From positions 1-64,000 of the forward strand of contig JAHDXO010000010.1 in NCBI GenBank assembly GCA_023382975.1: 64,000 bases of DNA, given 5' to 3'. Shown in pieces: positions 44,533-53,573 of this stretch (its first letter is position 1; every line of letters starts with the position of its first letter). Under the pieces are notes generated by a model that was not told the origin of the DNA, did not search any database, and saw nothing but the letters and a program-made list of their open reading frames with translations. A program made the translations under genes and the position numbers. Source of the DNA: Pirellulaceae bacterium. Lineage in GTDB: Bacteria; Planctomycetota; Planctomycetia; Pirellulales; Pirellulaceae.

Positions 44533-45573
44533 ATGCAGAAACCGAACACCCATTGTCTCGATTGCGAAGCGGAGAATCTCCCGCGTCGTCAGTTCCTGCG
44601 CATCGCCGGCGCCGGGACGCTTGCGGCACTAACCGCACCCAAATTGTTGCGGGCCGATCCAAGTCCGGCGGCGGATGCGCGAACACCTGAGACGCTGGTC
44701 AAGACGCTGTTTGATTTGCTGAGCGACCAGCAGAAGCAGACGGTTTGCTTTGCGTGGGATCACCAGGACCCGCAGCGAGGACTGTTGCGGACTCGCGTCG
44801 CCAACAACTGGCATGTCACTCCGCCGTCGATCGACAGCCAGTTCTTCACCGACGACCAGCGCGACCTGATCCGCGCGATCTTCGAAGGGATCATCCACCC
44901 GGACTGGCATGCCAAGATCGACAAGCAACTTCGAGACGATGCAGGCGGGTACGGCAAGGAACAGAACATCGCGATCTTCGGCGAACCGGGCAAGGACAAG
45001 TTTCAGTTCGTCATGACCGGCCGACACATGACGCTCCGGTGCGATGGCGATTCGGCGGATCACGTCGCCTTTGGCGGTCCGATCTTCTACGGCCACGCGG
45101 CGGAAGGCTTCAACGAAAAACCCGACCATCCCGGCAACGTGTTCTGGGAACAGGCGTTGGAAGCCAACAAGGTCTACGAGATGCTGGACGGGCGGCAGCG
45201 GACGCTGGCGGAAGTGGCTCGCACGCCTCGCGAACAGGCCGTCGGGTTCCAAGGCTCCGAGGGACCGTTCCCTGGGATTCCGCTCAGCGAAATGACGGCC
45301 GACCAGAAAGAACAGGTCCAGAAGACTCTGCTGAAGTTGATCGAGCCGTACCGCCAGTCCGATCGGGACGAGGTCGTCGCGTGCCTCAAGAAGCAGGGCG
45401 GACTTGACGCTTGCTCGCTGGCCTTCTACACCGATCGCGATATCGGCGAAGACCGTGTCTGGGACAACTGGCGTCTGGAAGGTCCGTCCTTCGTCTGGTA
45501 TTTCCGCGGTGCGCCTCACGTCCATGTGTGGGTGAACGTTGCGGACAGCCCGAGCGTCAAACTAAACGCCTGA
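44533..45573 (+). CDS. Tat-exported DUF3500 protein
   Basis: A 346-residue protein with a twin-arginine signal (LPRRQFLRIAGAGTLAAL) for export of a folded protein. The body (SDQQKQTVCFAWDHQDPQRG, FVMTGRHMTLRCDGDSADHV, GPIFYGH) matches DUF3500, a domain found in bacterial secreted proteins. DUF3500 has no assigned reaction, but conserved His/Asp residues suggest metal binding. The start at 44533 is favoured because it places the RR motif at the usual position. It ends 37 bases from a convergent Tat-exported PLP enzyme. Confidence 0.8.
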   Translation: MQKPNTHCLDCEAENLPRRQFLRIAGAGTLAALTAPKLLRADPSPAADARTPETLVKTLFDLLSDQQKQTVCFAWDHQDPQRGLLRTRVANNWHVTPPSIDSQFFTDDQRDLIRAIFEGIIHPDWHAKIDKQLRDDAGGYGKEQNIAIFGEPGKDKFQFVMTGRHMTLRCDGDSADHVAFGGPIFYGHAAEGFNEKPDHPGNVFWEQALEANKVYEMLDGRQRTLAEVARTPREQAVGFQGSEGPFPGIPLSEMTADQKEQVQKTLLKLIEPYRQSDRDEVVACLKKQGGLDACSLAFYTDRDIGEDRVWDNWRLEGPSFVWYFRGAPHVHVWVNVADSPSVKLNA

Positions 45574-45609
45574 TGCCAGGGCCACGCCGGAGCGGAGTGC
45601 GAAATCGTC

Positions 45610-46917
45610 TCATCCGCGCGACGATTGCAGGTCGGCAAGAAATTCCGCCAGCACGTCCTGGCTGACGTGCGGCATGACGACGACGTGGGCGAATTTCACG
45701 GGCTTGTCGTCGATTTCCAAGTGCATGGTCGCGAGCGAATACTTCTGGACGATTGCGTCTCCCGGGCTCCGAAAGTAGACGGTGTTCGACAAGGGGTTGG
45801 CTCGCATCGGCGACAGGTGCGGGAAGTGGGTACGCAATTGCTCCCACAGATAGGCGGCGTTCTTCAACATCTGAATTGCCTGCTCGGTCTGCTGAGCCAG
45901 TGCGGGGGGCGTTGCGAAGTAGTAGAACTCCGCTGGCTTCACGGCGTCGCGGGAGCAAGTGATCGTTCCCGGAACCTGGTGAATGTACTCGGGATTGTGA
46001 ATTTCGCTGAAACGCTCCGTAAACTCGTCAAAGAGGCTCTGCTTCGTGATGAACAAGCCGGCGGGCGAAGGAAAGCCGAAGAACTTGTGACAGGAGACCG
46101 CGATCGAGTCGTATCGCCCGGAATCCGCGGTTTTGCCAGACCGGTACGAGACTGCCGCCGCATGCGGAGTGAACGGCAGATAACCGCCGAACAGCGCGGC
46201 GTCCACATGCACGTAACTCGCATGGCTTCGTAGCTGCTGCTGAATCAAGTCGATGTTGTCGATGGCTCCTTTGAACGTCGTTCCCACGGTGGCGACAACC
46301 AGTGCGGGGAAGTTCGCGTTTTCGGTCAATTTACGGCCGAGGTCGCCCGGGTCCATTCCGCCGTCGGGCGACGTCCTGACGATGACTGCTTCCAGCCCTA
46401 GCAGGTCTCGCAAAACGGCGACCGAGTAGTGGGCTTCGCGAGTAAAATACGCCTTTGGCAGGACACCGGTGCGAGATTGCAGGACGGTCCTTCCCATGTA
46501 CATGCCGTGCATGTTGCTGTCGGTACCGCTGTGCGATAGGAAGCCCCACGTGTCATCGGTGGGGAAGTCGAACCGCTTGCCGAATACCAGAATGGTCTCG
46601 CGTTCGAAGTCGTGGGTGTTGTATGGAATCGGGCTCGTTTTGAACGGGTTGCCGACGTTGTTGAAAGCAAACGCGTCGATTCCTGCTTGGAACAGTTCCC
46701 TGCGCCAGGCAAAGAACTCCTCCGGCGGATCGTTCATGTTGATCGGGTAGCCCAGCACGCGGTACTTCAGGTGCTTGCGACTAGCCTTTCGCCCCAGTGA
46801 ATCGGCGAATCGATCCGAACCGTGAACCGATCGAGTGAGAAAAGGAGGCTGGCATCCACTGGACAAGGCCAGCATCCCGATGCCGCCAAGACCCAGAAAA
46901 CGGCGACGAGAAAACAT
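45610..46917 (-). CDS. Exported PLP-dependent group II decarboxylase (histidine-decarboxylase-like)
   Basis: A 435-residue fold-type I PLP enzyme. The catalytic Lys is K278 in SIAVSCHKFFGFPSPAG; other PLP features are a GFLSHSGTDSNMHGMYMGR region, HVDAALFGG (PLP-binding Asp) and VVATVGTTFKGAID. These match bacterial histidine/serine decarboxylases. The ATG at 46917, after a GGAGGATT site, gives MFSRRRFLGLGGIGMLALSSGC, a twin-arginine signal followed by a lipobox. This export signal is unusual: PLP decarboxylases are normally cytoplasmic. A folded holoenzyme translocated by Tat and tethered as a lipoprotein is implied. An extra 20 residues upstream are possible but would displace the signal. 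Confidence 0.85.
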   Translation of the reverse strand: MFSRRRFLGLGGIGMLALSSGCQPPFLTRSVHGSDRFADSLGRKASRKHLKYRVLGYPINMNDPPEEFFAWRRELFQAGIDAFAFNNVGNPFKTSPIPYNTHDFERETILVFGKRFDFPTDDTWGFLSHSGTDSNMHGMYMGRTVLQSRTGVLPKAYFTREAHYSVAVLRDLLGLEAVIVRTSPDGGMDPGDLGRKLTENANFPALVVATVGTTFKGAIDNIDLIQQQLRSHASYVHVDAALFGGYLPFTPHAAAVSYRSGKTADSGRYDSIAVSCHKFFGFPSPAGLFITKQSLFDEFTERFSEIHNPEYIHQVPGTITCSRDAVKPAEFYYFATPPALAQQTEQAIQMLKNAAYLWEQLRTHFPHLSPMRANPLSNTVYFRSPGDAIVQKYSLATMHLEIDDKPVKFAHVVVMPHVSQDVLAEFLADLQSSRG

Positions 46918-47131
46918 GGTAGAATCCTCCGCAGACGGTGGAACGGACATCGACCGTACCGTGGCCGCAGCGTCCACTCGATCGAGGAACGTCGCGAACC
47001 GACCACGACGCGGGCTGACTGCTTCCTCTATCTGAATTCTACCGAGCCGAATTCGCTTGGCGAATCATCGCGCGACAAATGGGAGTTCCAACGGCCAACA
47101 AGTGGGTGCCGGATGGTTGAATCGGCCTTGG

Positions 47132-47887
47132 TCAGGAATACTCGCGGCGGGAGAAGACGACCATACCGACCAAGAGCAGGCCGAGGGCGAGGCCGATCAG
47201 GATGGTTTGCGCTGTATCCGCGGCGATCGGCTGAAAGATGGCCGCCTTGTGCGGTCCCGAACTGGAAACGCCCAGCGGCGCCGCCGCGTCGAATAGCAGA
47301 CACTGGGCGTAGAACGTGATCGCGATCCGTTTGATGATGCCTGGCATGTTGCCCAGAAATACCTCCAGGAACAAGGCGTAACCCAGCGCGACGATGGTCG
47401 CTCGGCGAAAGAGCGCGCCGAACAACTGAAACAAGCCGACGTAGGCCAGCGTGGCGAGCAGAACGGCGGGCCACGCGACGGCGACCGCTTCGCGGCCCGC
47501 GGGCCCTGCGGCTTGGCCCAACACGTACAGGCCGCCGAGCGTCCAGATCAGCGTCAAAGCCAACGCCGCAATGTACTTGGCCGCATAGATCAACGGACGA
47601 GGCAGCGGCGTGGCCAGCAGATAGACCAGGGTGCCTTCCTCGCGGTCGCCGGCAATGCCGACCGTCGCGTAGCCCAGACACGACATCGGCAGCAGGAACG
47701 CGATGTACAGCGGCAGCAGCACTCGGTTGACGAACTCCGACGGCGGCCGGTCCCCGCGCAGCGACCAAGCGATGCAGGCCAAACTGACCATCACGAGCAG
47801 CAGCAGGCTGACCATCGTCTGACGCGACCAAACCATGCGCCGGACGGCGGTCAGGGTGAGTTGGAATGCGGCAAGGAATGTGGTCAT
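47132..47887 (-). CDS. ABC transporter permease
   Basis: A 251-residue membrane protein with about six TM segments (VSLLLLVMVSLACIAW, LPLYIAFLLPMSCLGYATV, AALALTLIWTLGGLYVLG, AQTILIGLALGLLLVGMV) and the REEGTLVYLLATPLPR segment typical of ABC-2 permeases of the NatB/CcmB-like group. Third gene of a three-gene ABC cluster, 15 bases after the ATPase gene. It probably works with the other permease as a heterodimer. Substrate unknown. Confidence 0.85.
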   Translation of the reverse strand: MTTFLAAFQLTLTAVRRMVWSRQTMVSLLLLVMVSLACIAWSLRGDRPPSEFVNRVLLPLYIAFLLPMSCLGYATVGIAGDREEGTLVYLLATPLPRPLIYAAKYIAALALTLIWTLGGLYVLGQAAGPAGREAVAVAWPAVLLATLAYVGLFQLFGALFRRATIVALGYALFLEVFLGNMPGIIKRIAITFYAQCLLFDAAAPLGVSSSGPHKAAIFQPIAADTAQTILIGLALGLLLVGMVVFSRREYS

Positions 47888-47902
47888 CAGGGGCCCTCCG
47901 CG

Positions 47903-48829
47903 TTATCCGTGCCGCGAGGCATGCATCAGATAGTCGAACACCGCTTCGGTGGATGCGTCGAGTATTTCGAGTCGCATGATTTCGAAATCGTCCTGACAGG
48001 CCAACTCCGAAAATACCGGAAAAAAGTCCTTTGGCGGACGGACTTGCACAACCAGGCTGTCGTCGCCTTGCATTTCAATAGCATGCACAGTCGGAAGCGT
48101 TGCCAAACGGGCAGCCAGCGCCCGCGGCGCGTTGCAGGCCACGCAGACCTTCAAAGGATGATCCGCCAACATGTCCCGCACTTCTGCCAAGGTGCCGGAA
48201 GCGATCAGTCGCCCGCGAAAAAGGAACAGCACCCGTTCGGCCAACCGGTCCATTTCGTCCAGGATATGACTGGACACCAGCACGGCCTTGCCGCGGGCCG
48301 CAATCCGCTGCAGTTGTTCGAGCAGTTCGATGCGGCCGAGCGGATCGACTCCGTTCAACGGTTCGTCCAGAACCAGCAAGTCCGGATCGTGGATCAACGC
48401 TTGAGCCAGCTTGATCCGCTGACGCATGCCCTTCGAGTAGCCCGCCAGCGGGCGGTCGGCTCGGTCGGTCATGCCGACTTCGTCCAGCATCTCCTCGGTG
48501 CGCTCGCGGGCGATCCGCCCATGCAGGCCGTGCAGGCGGGCCATCAGCAACACGAATTGGCGGCCGGACATTTCTTCGTAGAACGCATCGGCGTCCGCGC
48601 AATAGCCGATGTGCGCCTTGGCGGTCGCTCGCCACGCCTCGCGTCCGCAGACTTGTACTCGCCCCAAGGCGGGCCGCAATTGACCGGTCAGCAACCGGAT
48701 CAAGGTGCTCTTGCCGGCCCCGTTTGGTCCGACCAGTCCGGTGATCCCCGGCTCCAGCCGCAACGTCACGTCGTTCAAGGCCATGACGGGGCCGTAGAAT
48801 TTCGAAACGCCGGTGAATTCGGCAACCAT
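47903..48829 (-). CDS. ABC transporter ATP-binding protein
   Basis: A 308-residue ABC ATPase: Walker A GPNGAGKST near residue 38, Q-loop, signature LAGYSKGMRQR, Walker B LLVLDEPLNGVDPLGR and switch His VLVSSHILDEM. The C-terminal ~80 residues form an extra domain like that of exporters such as CcmA/NatA. It sits between two permease genes on the same strand, 4 bases from the upstream one. Confidence 0.93.
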   Translation of the reverse strand: MVAEFTGVSKFYGPVMALNDVTLRLEPGITGLVGPNGAGKSTLIRLLTGQLRPALGRVQVCGREAWRATAKAHIGYCADADAFYEEMSGRQFVLLMARLHGLHGRIARERTEEMLDEVGMTDRADRPLAGYSKGMRQRIKLAQALIHDPDLLVLDEPLNGVDPLGRIELLEQLQRIAARGKAVLVSSHILDEMDRLAERVLFLFRGRLIASGTLAEVRDMLADHPLKVCVACNAPRALAARLATLPTVHAIEMQGDDSLVVQVRPPKDFFPVFSELACQDDFEIMRLEILDASTEAVFDYLMHASRHG

Positions 48830-48833
48830 TTCT

Positions 48834-49691
48834 TCACCGCCTTACTCGGGGAAGTACCGCCAGCAGGCAGACAACGGACACGCCGGCAACCACCGCCACG
48901 GCCCACGGCAATAGCAGCAGATCACGTTCGGCGGTGACGGCGCCGAAACACCAACTGCCGAGCAACCGGATATTTCGCCATAACATGAGCAATTGCCAGC
49001 GTCGATCGTCGAAGACTTCGCGCAGCAGGGCCCCCAACGCCGGCAGCAGGACAAATACGCAGGCCCAGCACATCACCAATGGAACCGTGCGGGGGAACCA
49101 CGACGCCAGGGCGAATAACAATAGGCTGAGCACCAGAGCCATCAGCGCTCCGTAACCCACGATGCCCACCGCGATTCGCCAGTTCTCGCGGAAGTAACTG
49201 GTCGAATCGGTCAACAGGCCGTATTCGGCATACAGAATCAGCGCCGGGACCGTCGTGGTCAGCGACACGACCAGCGAGATCGAGAGCAGTTTGCCGATCA
49301 CGTAGTGACGTCGCGCGATACGGCGGGACAGGTAAAACGTGAGCCCGCCGTGCCGGTAGTCGCCGCCGACCAGCAGTTCGCCCGCGAACGCGAGCAGCAG
49401 CATCGTGACGGTTCCTTGAGCGAACATGAAATCGCGGAACGATTTGCCTTCGCCCGTCATCGAGGTCAAGACGCGGTCGACGAACTGCGAGATCGCCGGA
49501 TTCTCCGCGCTGACCTGCGCCTTGAGATAGATCGTCGCGAAGGCGAACAGGAAATTCAGCGCGGCCAGCGCCAGCAGCAACCAGAACAATTTCTTGCGCA
49601 CGATCAACCGCACGCCGTTGGTGGCCAGCGGAAGACAGGCCATCCAGGCGGGACGCAACCGCTGCGACCAACCGCGATAGGGTGATTCCAT
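48834..49691 (-). CDS. ABC transporter permease
   Basis: A 285-residue ABC-2-type permease with six TM segments (KKLFWLLLALAALNFLFAF, TVTMLLLAFAGELL, VVSLTTTVPALILYAEYG, WRIAVGIVGYGALMALVLSLL) and a GDYRHGGLTFYLSRRIARRHYV segment. First gene of the ABC cluster and tightly linked (4 bases) to the ATPase gene. Confidence 0.88.
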   Translation of the reverse strand: MESPYRGWSQRLRPAWMACLPLATNGVRLIVRKKLFWLLLALAALNFLFAFATIYLKAQVSAENPAISQFVDRVLTSMTGEGKSFRDFMFAQGTVTMLLLAFAGELLVGGDYRHGGLTFYLSRRIARRHYVIGKLLSISLVVSLTTTVPALILYAEYGLLTDSTSYFRENWRIAVGIVGYGALMALVLSLLLFALASWFPRTVPLVMCWACVFVLLPALGALLREVFDDRRWQLLMLWRNIRLLGSWCFGAVTAERDLLLLPWAVAVVAGVSVVCLLAVLPRVRR

Positions 49692-49775
49692 CCTGAGAAG
49701 TCTACTCTACCAGCGGCGTGAACGAAAGACCGAGGTCAAGCTGCTCGAAAATGTCGGCGTCACCCGGGGGGCTCG

Positions 49776-50621
49776 TCAGGCGGCCTTCTTCAACACGGCG
49801 TACATGTTGTCGTTCAAGGGGAACTTGTCCAGCCATGTCTGTCGGTACACCGTGAATCCAGCTTCCGTGGCCAATCGTCGCAACGTGTCCGGAGTGAAGT
49901 AGTTGACGTGATCCGGGAACCGAAATCCACACCATCGTCGGCCTCGGGCGATTCGATTCCAGCATGCGTAATTCGGCACTTTGAGAACGATCATCCCTCC
50001 CGGGACAAGGCTGTCTCGCAGTTGCTTTAACAGCCTCAAGGGCTGGTAGTCGTGTTCGAGAAAGGACGCCATGATCGACAGATGGATGCTTTGCGGGTTC
50101 AGTCGAGCCGTTCCGTCCATGGCGTTGGCGCAGATCACACGGCCACCGAGCGGGCCAAGTCGTTCTCGGCAGAGGTTGGCAATCTGCGGGGACACTTCGA
50201 TCCCGACAAGTTCGGTTCGTCTCCCGATACGCTCACATCGCTTGTAGACCTCCTCCAGGAACTTTCCAGGACCGCAGCCAATGTCCAAAACAGAAAGTGT
50301 CTCCGATGACTTGTTTCGCCGAAGAAGTTGCAACGCAAGAGAAACGACTTTGTTTCGCGAGGGGAACATGAAGGTGGCAGCGCTCCTCGCCAGCGCCGAA
50401 ATATGGGAAACTACCGGCTCTTCGGCATCTCGGCGATTTCTTTCCATCACCGAGATTCTTTCCCACGCAAACTCAGTTTCAAGTTTCTTGTAGTCGGGAG
50501 GGTTTGCCAAGAAAACAAAACCCGTTTTCCGGCAGCGTACGACCGTCCATGAATCTCGGCCAAACGTGGTCGTATCAACCGAAGTGGGCAAGTCAAGAAT
50601 CGGGCAAACATATTCCGTCAT
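49776..50621 (-). CDS. SAM-dependent methyltransferase
   Basis: A 281-residue class I methyltransferase. SAM motif I is LSVLDIGCGPGKFLEEV; motif post-I is LVGIEVSPQIANLCRERL, and LSIMASFLEHDYQPLRLLKQ with PGGMIVLKVPNYACWNRIA are the methyltransf-23 features. A short N-terminal part (EYVCPILDLPTS) may bind zinc. It begins the surface-glycan region and is likely to methylate a sugar or sugar lipid. Confidence 0.85.
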   Translation of the reverse strand: MTEYVCPILDLPTSVDTTTFGRDSWTVVRCRKTGFVFLANPPDYKKLETEFAWERISVMERNRRDAEEPVVSHISALARSAATFMFPSRNKVVSLALQLLRRNKSSETLSVLDIGCGPGKFLEEVYKRCERIGRRTELVGIEVSPQIANLCRERLGPLGGRVICANAMDGTARLNPQSIHLSIMASFLEHDYQPLRLLKQLRDSLVPGGMIVLKVPNYACWNRIARGRRWCGFRFPDHVNYFTPDTLRRLATEAGFTVYRQTWLDKFPLNDNMYAVLKKAA

Positions 50622-50760
50622 TTTGTCATCCCCTAGGTTGTTTCATCATCGCTTTACGGCCAGCAACGACTTCGGATGGCATACACGATCACCAAACCGT
50701 CGGTCGCACGAGGATTGAAAGCGATGCGTCGAAAGCAAATAGGTCGCCTCACGTCGTGGA

Positions 50761-51549
50761 TCACTTTGTGTTGGCTCGCACCATCCGCTTGACGATCACC
50801 TGACGAACCACACGCGGCAGTCTCAGCATGTGGGGCTGCGACATGTGTTGAAGAATCCCGCGGTCAAGGCCCACGTTCTGACGTTCGATCGGCTGCCAGG
50901 TTTCCAACTCATCCTGGTCTACTCCGATCGCCTTCAGCAAACTGGTTCCCGGCCCCAAACGCGTGCCGGTGTCACTTTCGAACTCGAAGGTCAGCATCCG
51001 CATGCCAGCAGTATCGGCAATCCGCCCCGCCGCCTCGCGCAAGGTCGATGGACTCGCGAATTTCGGCAGGGCACGGAACTGCGGAAATGGCATGGCAAGG
51101 CCGCGAGTCTTGACCAGATGGCGATACAGGCTGTCGACCCAGCGCTGCGTGTCGCGCAGGTAGAAGCAGAGCACGAATTCGATGTCCGGTTCGGCCTGAC
51201 ACACGCAGGAGAAGATCTCACCGGAGTTGGTGTAAATTTTGGAATCGTCCCGGTTCGACGGAATCCGTCCCAGCAGGTTCTCGCACGAAATCAGCCAAGT
51301 TGCGGTCTCGTCGGCATGGATGCGAGCGCAAAACTCGGTCCATGCGGCCGTCAGACGATTCCGCGACCCGCGACTCGGGCGACGGTCGAACGCCTTGCAC
51401 ATTTTCTCAAGAGTCAGAAGCTCCGCATCGCTTTGTAAGAAACAGTTGATTCTACCGCCAAGGCGTTCGCGGTGGCGGCGAATCAATTCCTGAACCGATT
51501 TGCTGCCGGTCTTGTGAAAGCCAAGGTGCAGATAGACCGTCTTGTTCAT
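50761..51549 (-). CDS. Sulfotransferase-like protein
   Basis: A 262-residue protein with a PAPS-binding P-loop at the N-terminus (YLHLGFHKTGSKSVQELI, residues 6-23) and a later region RDTQRWVDSLYRHLV resembling the 3'-phosphate loop. PAPS-dependent sulfotransferases put sulfate on sugars. It lacks the full family length, so activity is uncertain. Position beside a methyltransferase and a pyruvyl-transferase-like gene fits glycan modification. Confidence 0.65.
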   Translation of the reverse strand: MNKTVYLHLGFHKTGSKSVQELIRRHRERLGGRINCFLQSDAELLTLEKMCKAFDRRPSRGSRNRLTAAWTEFCARIHADETATWLISCENLLGRIPSNRDDSKIYTNSGEIFSCVCQAEPDIEFVLCFYLRDTQRWVDSLYRHLVKTRGLAMPFPQFRALPKFASPSTLREAAGRIADTAGMRMLTFEFESDTGTRLGPGTSLLKAIGVDQDELETWQPIERQNVGLDRGILQHMSQPHMLRLPRVVRQVIVKRMVRANTK

Positions 51550-51657
51550 GAGTTCGATTTCCCTATTGAACGGGCGACGAGTTTCAGGCTTGCCGGTTCG
51601 GGATTCTGTATGTACCGCGGATTACTGTCAAGGCGAATCGGTGATTGGCCTCAAGCC

Positions 51658-52710
51658 TCAAGGCGAACATCGGGCAGCAATCTGGGCAATATGCGCAAAT
51701 ATGCGGTCGGCCTTGCTGCCTGCTTCGGCCAGGAACGTGTTCAGACGGTCCAATTCGTTGTCCGAGAATGCGAAGTCCTCGGGCCGTTGTAAGGCCGAGC
51801 CGATTTCATCCAAGGAGATTTGACGTTGCTTGGATAGGCCAGCATCGTCCAGCAGAGCCTCGATCTTCCACGAATTCGAGGCCACGGCGGCAAAGGGGGT
51901 GCGAGTGATCATCGACAGGCATACCGAATGAAAACGCCCGGTCAGGTGAAAGGCACACGATCGCAACTGCCGCAGATACTCCTGCTCGTTCTCACATATC
52001 ACTTTGGCCGGTTGCTTCCACGAGAGCGTTCCGTTGTACAAGGCGAAGAGCCACCACATGCCGATGGAGTGAAACACTCCCGAGCGAGAGGCACCGCTCG
52101 TGTTTGCTAGCCGTGCTACCTTCTTGATGGGGACGTAACGCAGATTGCTGGCATTGCTGCTGTTGCGCACCAACGCCCGCCGAATGTTCAAGCGAACCGA
52201 GTCGCCGAGCACGATGCCCTGACGATCGATGGCTTGTTTCGGCTCGAATCCTGAACACAGCGACAGGTCGGGCAGGAACTCGATGTCTCGCCCCGTCGCG
52301 GCACTTAACGCTGCAGCGCTGCGAGAATCCCGCGCCACGAGGTATGACATCTTTTTCAAGTAATCATTCCACGAGGTCGGGTTGTCTTGATAGAGCGCAT
52401 TGACCAGAACCACCGGGATTGCCCGGCATGCTGGGTGATCCACCACCTTGAGCAGGTTCTCGCCGTGCGGTCTGCCGTGATGGAGTGTCCCCTCGCCGTT
52501 GATGACCACCAGATCGGACTCGCTCAAGTGCTGCAGGAACCTCCGGTCGTCCCACCAACGGTGTCGAACGACGCTCGTCGCCGCGACGTCGATCCCGTGT
52601 TCGCTCAGCTTGGTGCAAAGTGTGCGAACAACACGCGCGCATCCATGATGGTTGCTAGCAGTGGTGTCGTTCAGGAGCACCGCTCTTTTGTTCGGATTCA
52701 TCGCCAACAT
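51658..52710 (-). CDS. Polysaccharide pyruvyl transferase-like protein
   Basis: A 350-residue protein of the polysaccharide pyruvyl transferase / CsaB-WcaK superfamily. Motifs are LLNDTTASNHHGC near the N-terminus, DLVVINGEGTLHHG, and the C-terminal SCAFHLTGRFHSVCLSMI. These enzymes move a pyruvate ketal onto sugars. An alternative ATG at 52701 exists. It is divergent from the IMPase gene with 101 bases between, so a shared promoter region is likely. Confidence 0.75.
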   Translation of the reverse strand: MLAMNPNKRAVLLNDTTASNHHGCARVVRTLCTKLSEHGIDVAATSVVRHRWWDDRRFLQHLSESDLVVINGEGTLHHGRPHGENLLKVVDHPACRAIPVVLVNALYQDNPTSWNDYLKKMSYLVARDSRSAAALSAATGRDIEFLPDLSLCSGFEPKQAIDRQGIVLGDSVRLNIRRALVRNSSNASNLRYVPIKKVARLANTSGASRSGVFHSIGMWWLFALYNGTLSWKQPAKVICENEQEYLRQLRSCAFHLTGRFHSVCLSMITRTPFAAVASNSWKIEALLDDAGLSKQRQISLDEIGSALQRPEDFAFSDNELDRLNTFLAEAGSKADRIFAHIAQIAARCSP

Positions 52711-52811
52711 CCCAGCGTGTCGGTTGCTTCGTGCCTTGATTCGTCTTGCCAGCGGACCTTGCCATAGTTACTATCCCGCCGTCATTTGCGTACCAAGCAG
52801 GAGGCCACATC

Positions 52812-53573
52812 GTGGACGATCGTCCGCTGGGTGAAAGAAGTAGAGTATTCTTCGATCTCGTACAACAGCGGATTGGACAACAACTTCCGCAAATTCGCCA
52901 ACTGCGCCATACGCGGCGACCGAAGGCGGACGGCAGCTACGTCACCGACGCGGATCTGCTGGTCGAAAAGGTGCTCTTCGATCTGATCGAGGGATCGTTT
53001 CCCGAGGCAACGATCGTGTCCGAGGAACGTGGCACCGCGCCGCCACTGGTTGCCCAGGACACGCACGACGACCTGGTTGTGGTGATCGACCCGATCGATG
53101 GCACGGAGAACTTCACTTCGGGGCTGCTGGAATGGGGAGTGTCGATTTCGGTCTATGCCGGTCCGCAGCACGTGGGTTCCATGCTCGGGTGCCCCGAACT
53201 GCAACTGTGGCTCCGCACCGGACAACCGATCGAGAGATCGACGTCTCGGATTCGAGGATTGTCGTCGTCATTGCGAAAAAGCGATTTGCTGCAGATCGAG
53301 GATGGGTTGGAATACCGCATCCTCGGATGTTGCGTCTACAACCTGTTGAACGTGGTCCGCGGGGCGTTTCATTCGTTCGAGAATCCCCGAGGCGCTTGTT
53401 CGTGGGATATCCTTGCCGGTCTCAATCTCGCCGTCGAGCATGGGCTGATAGTCAGCGTGGAAAGCCAGGAATATGCAGGACAATATCTCCCACCAACTCA
53501 GAAGTATCGCTTCAAAATCGAACAGCGACCGGGTGTTCATCATCGGGAAGGGCCCGAGCCTGGACGTGGTTGA
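52812..53573 (+). CDS. Inositol-monophosphatase-family phosphatase
   Basis: A 253-residue Mg-dependent, lithium-sensitive-type phosphatase. GTG 52812 is selected because a GGAGG site lies 5 bases upstream, although the frame is open from TTG 52746. Motifs are TDADLLVEKV, SEERG, VVIDPIDGTENF (metal ligands) and WDILAGLNLAVEHG. Substrate may be inositol phosphate, 3'-phosphoadenosine phosphate or a sugar phosphate. It overlaps the next gene by 101 bases, so they are surely co-transcribed. In a nonulosonate locus a sugar-phosphate role would fit the step that removes a 9-phosphate, but this is inference. Confidence 0.85.
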   Translation: MDDRPLGERSRVFFDLVQQRIGQQLPQIRQLRHTRRPKADGSYVTDADLLVEKVLFDLIEGSFPEATIVSEERGTAPPLVAQDTHDDLVVVIDPIDGTENFTSGLLEWGVSISVYAGPQHVGSMLGCPELQLWLRTGQPIERSTSRIRGLSSSLRKSDLLQIEDGLEYRILGCCVYNLLNVVRGAFHSFENPRGACSWDILAGLNLAVEHGLIVSVESQEYAGQYLPPTQKYRFKIEQRPGVHHREGPEPGRG

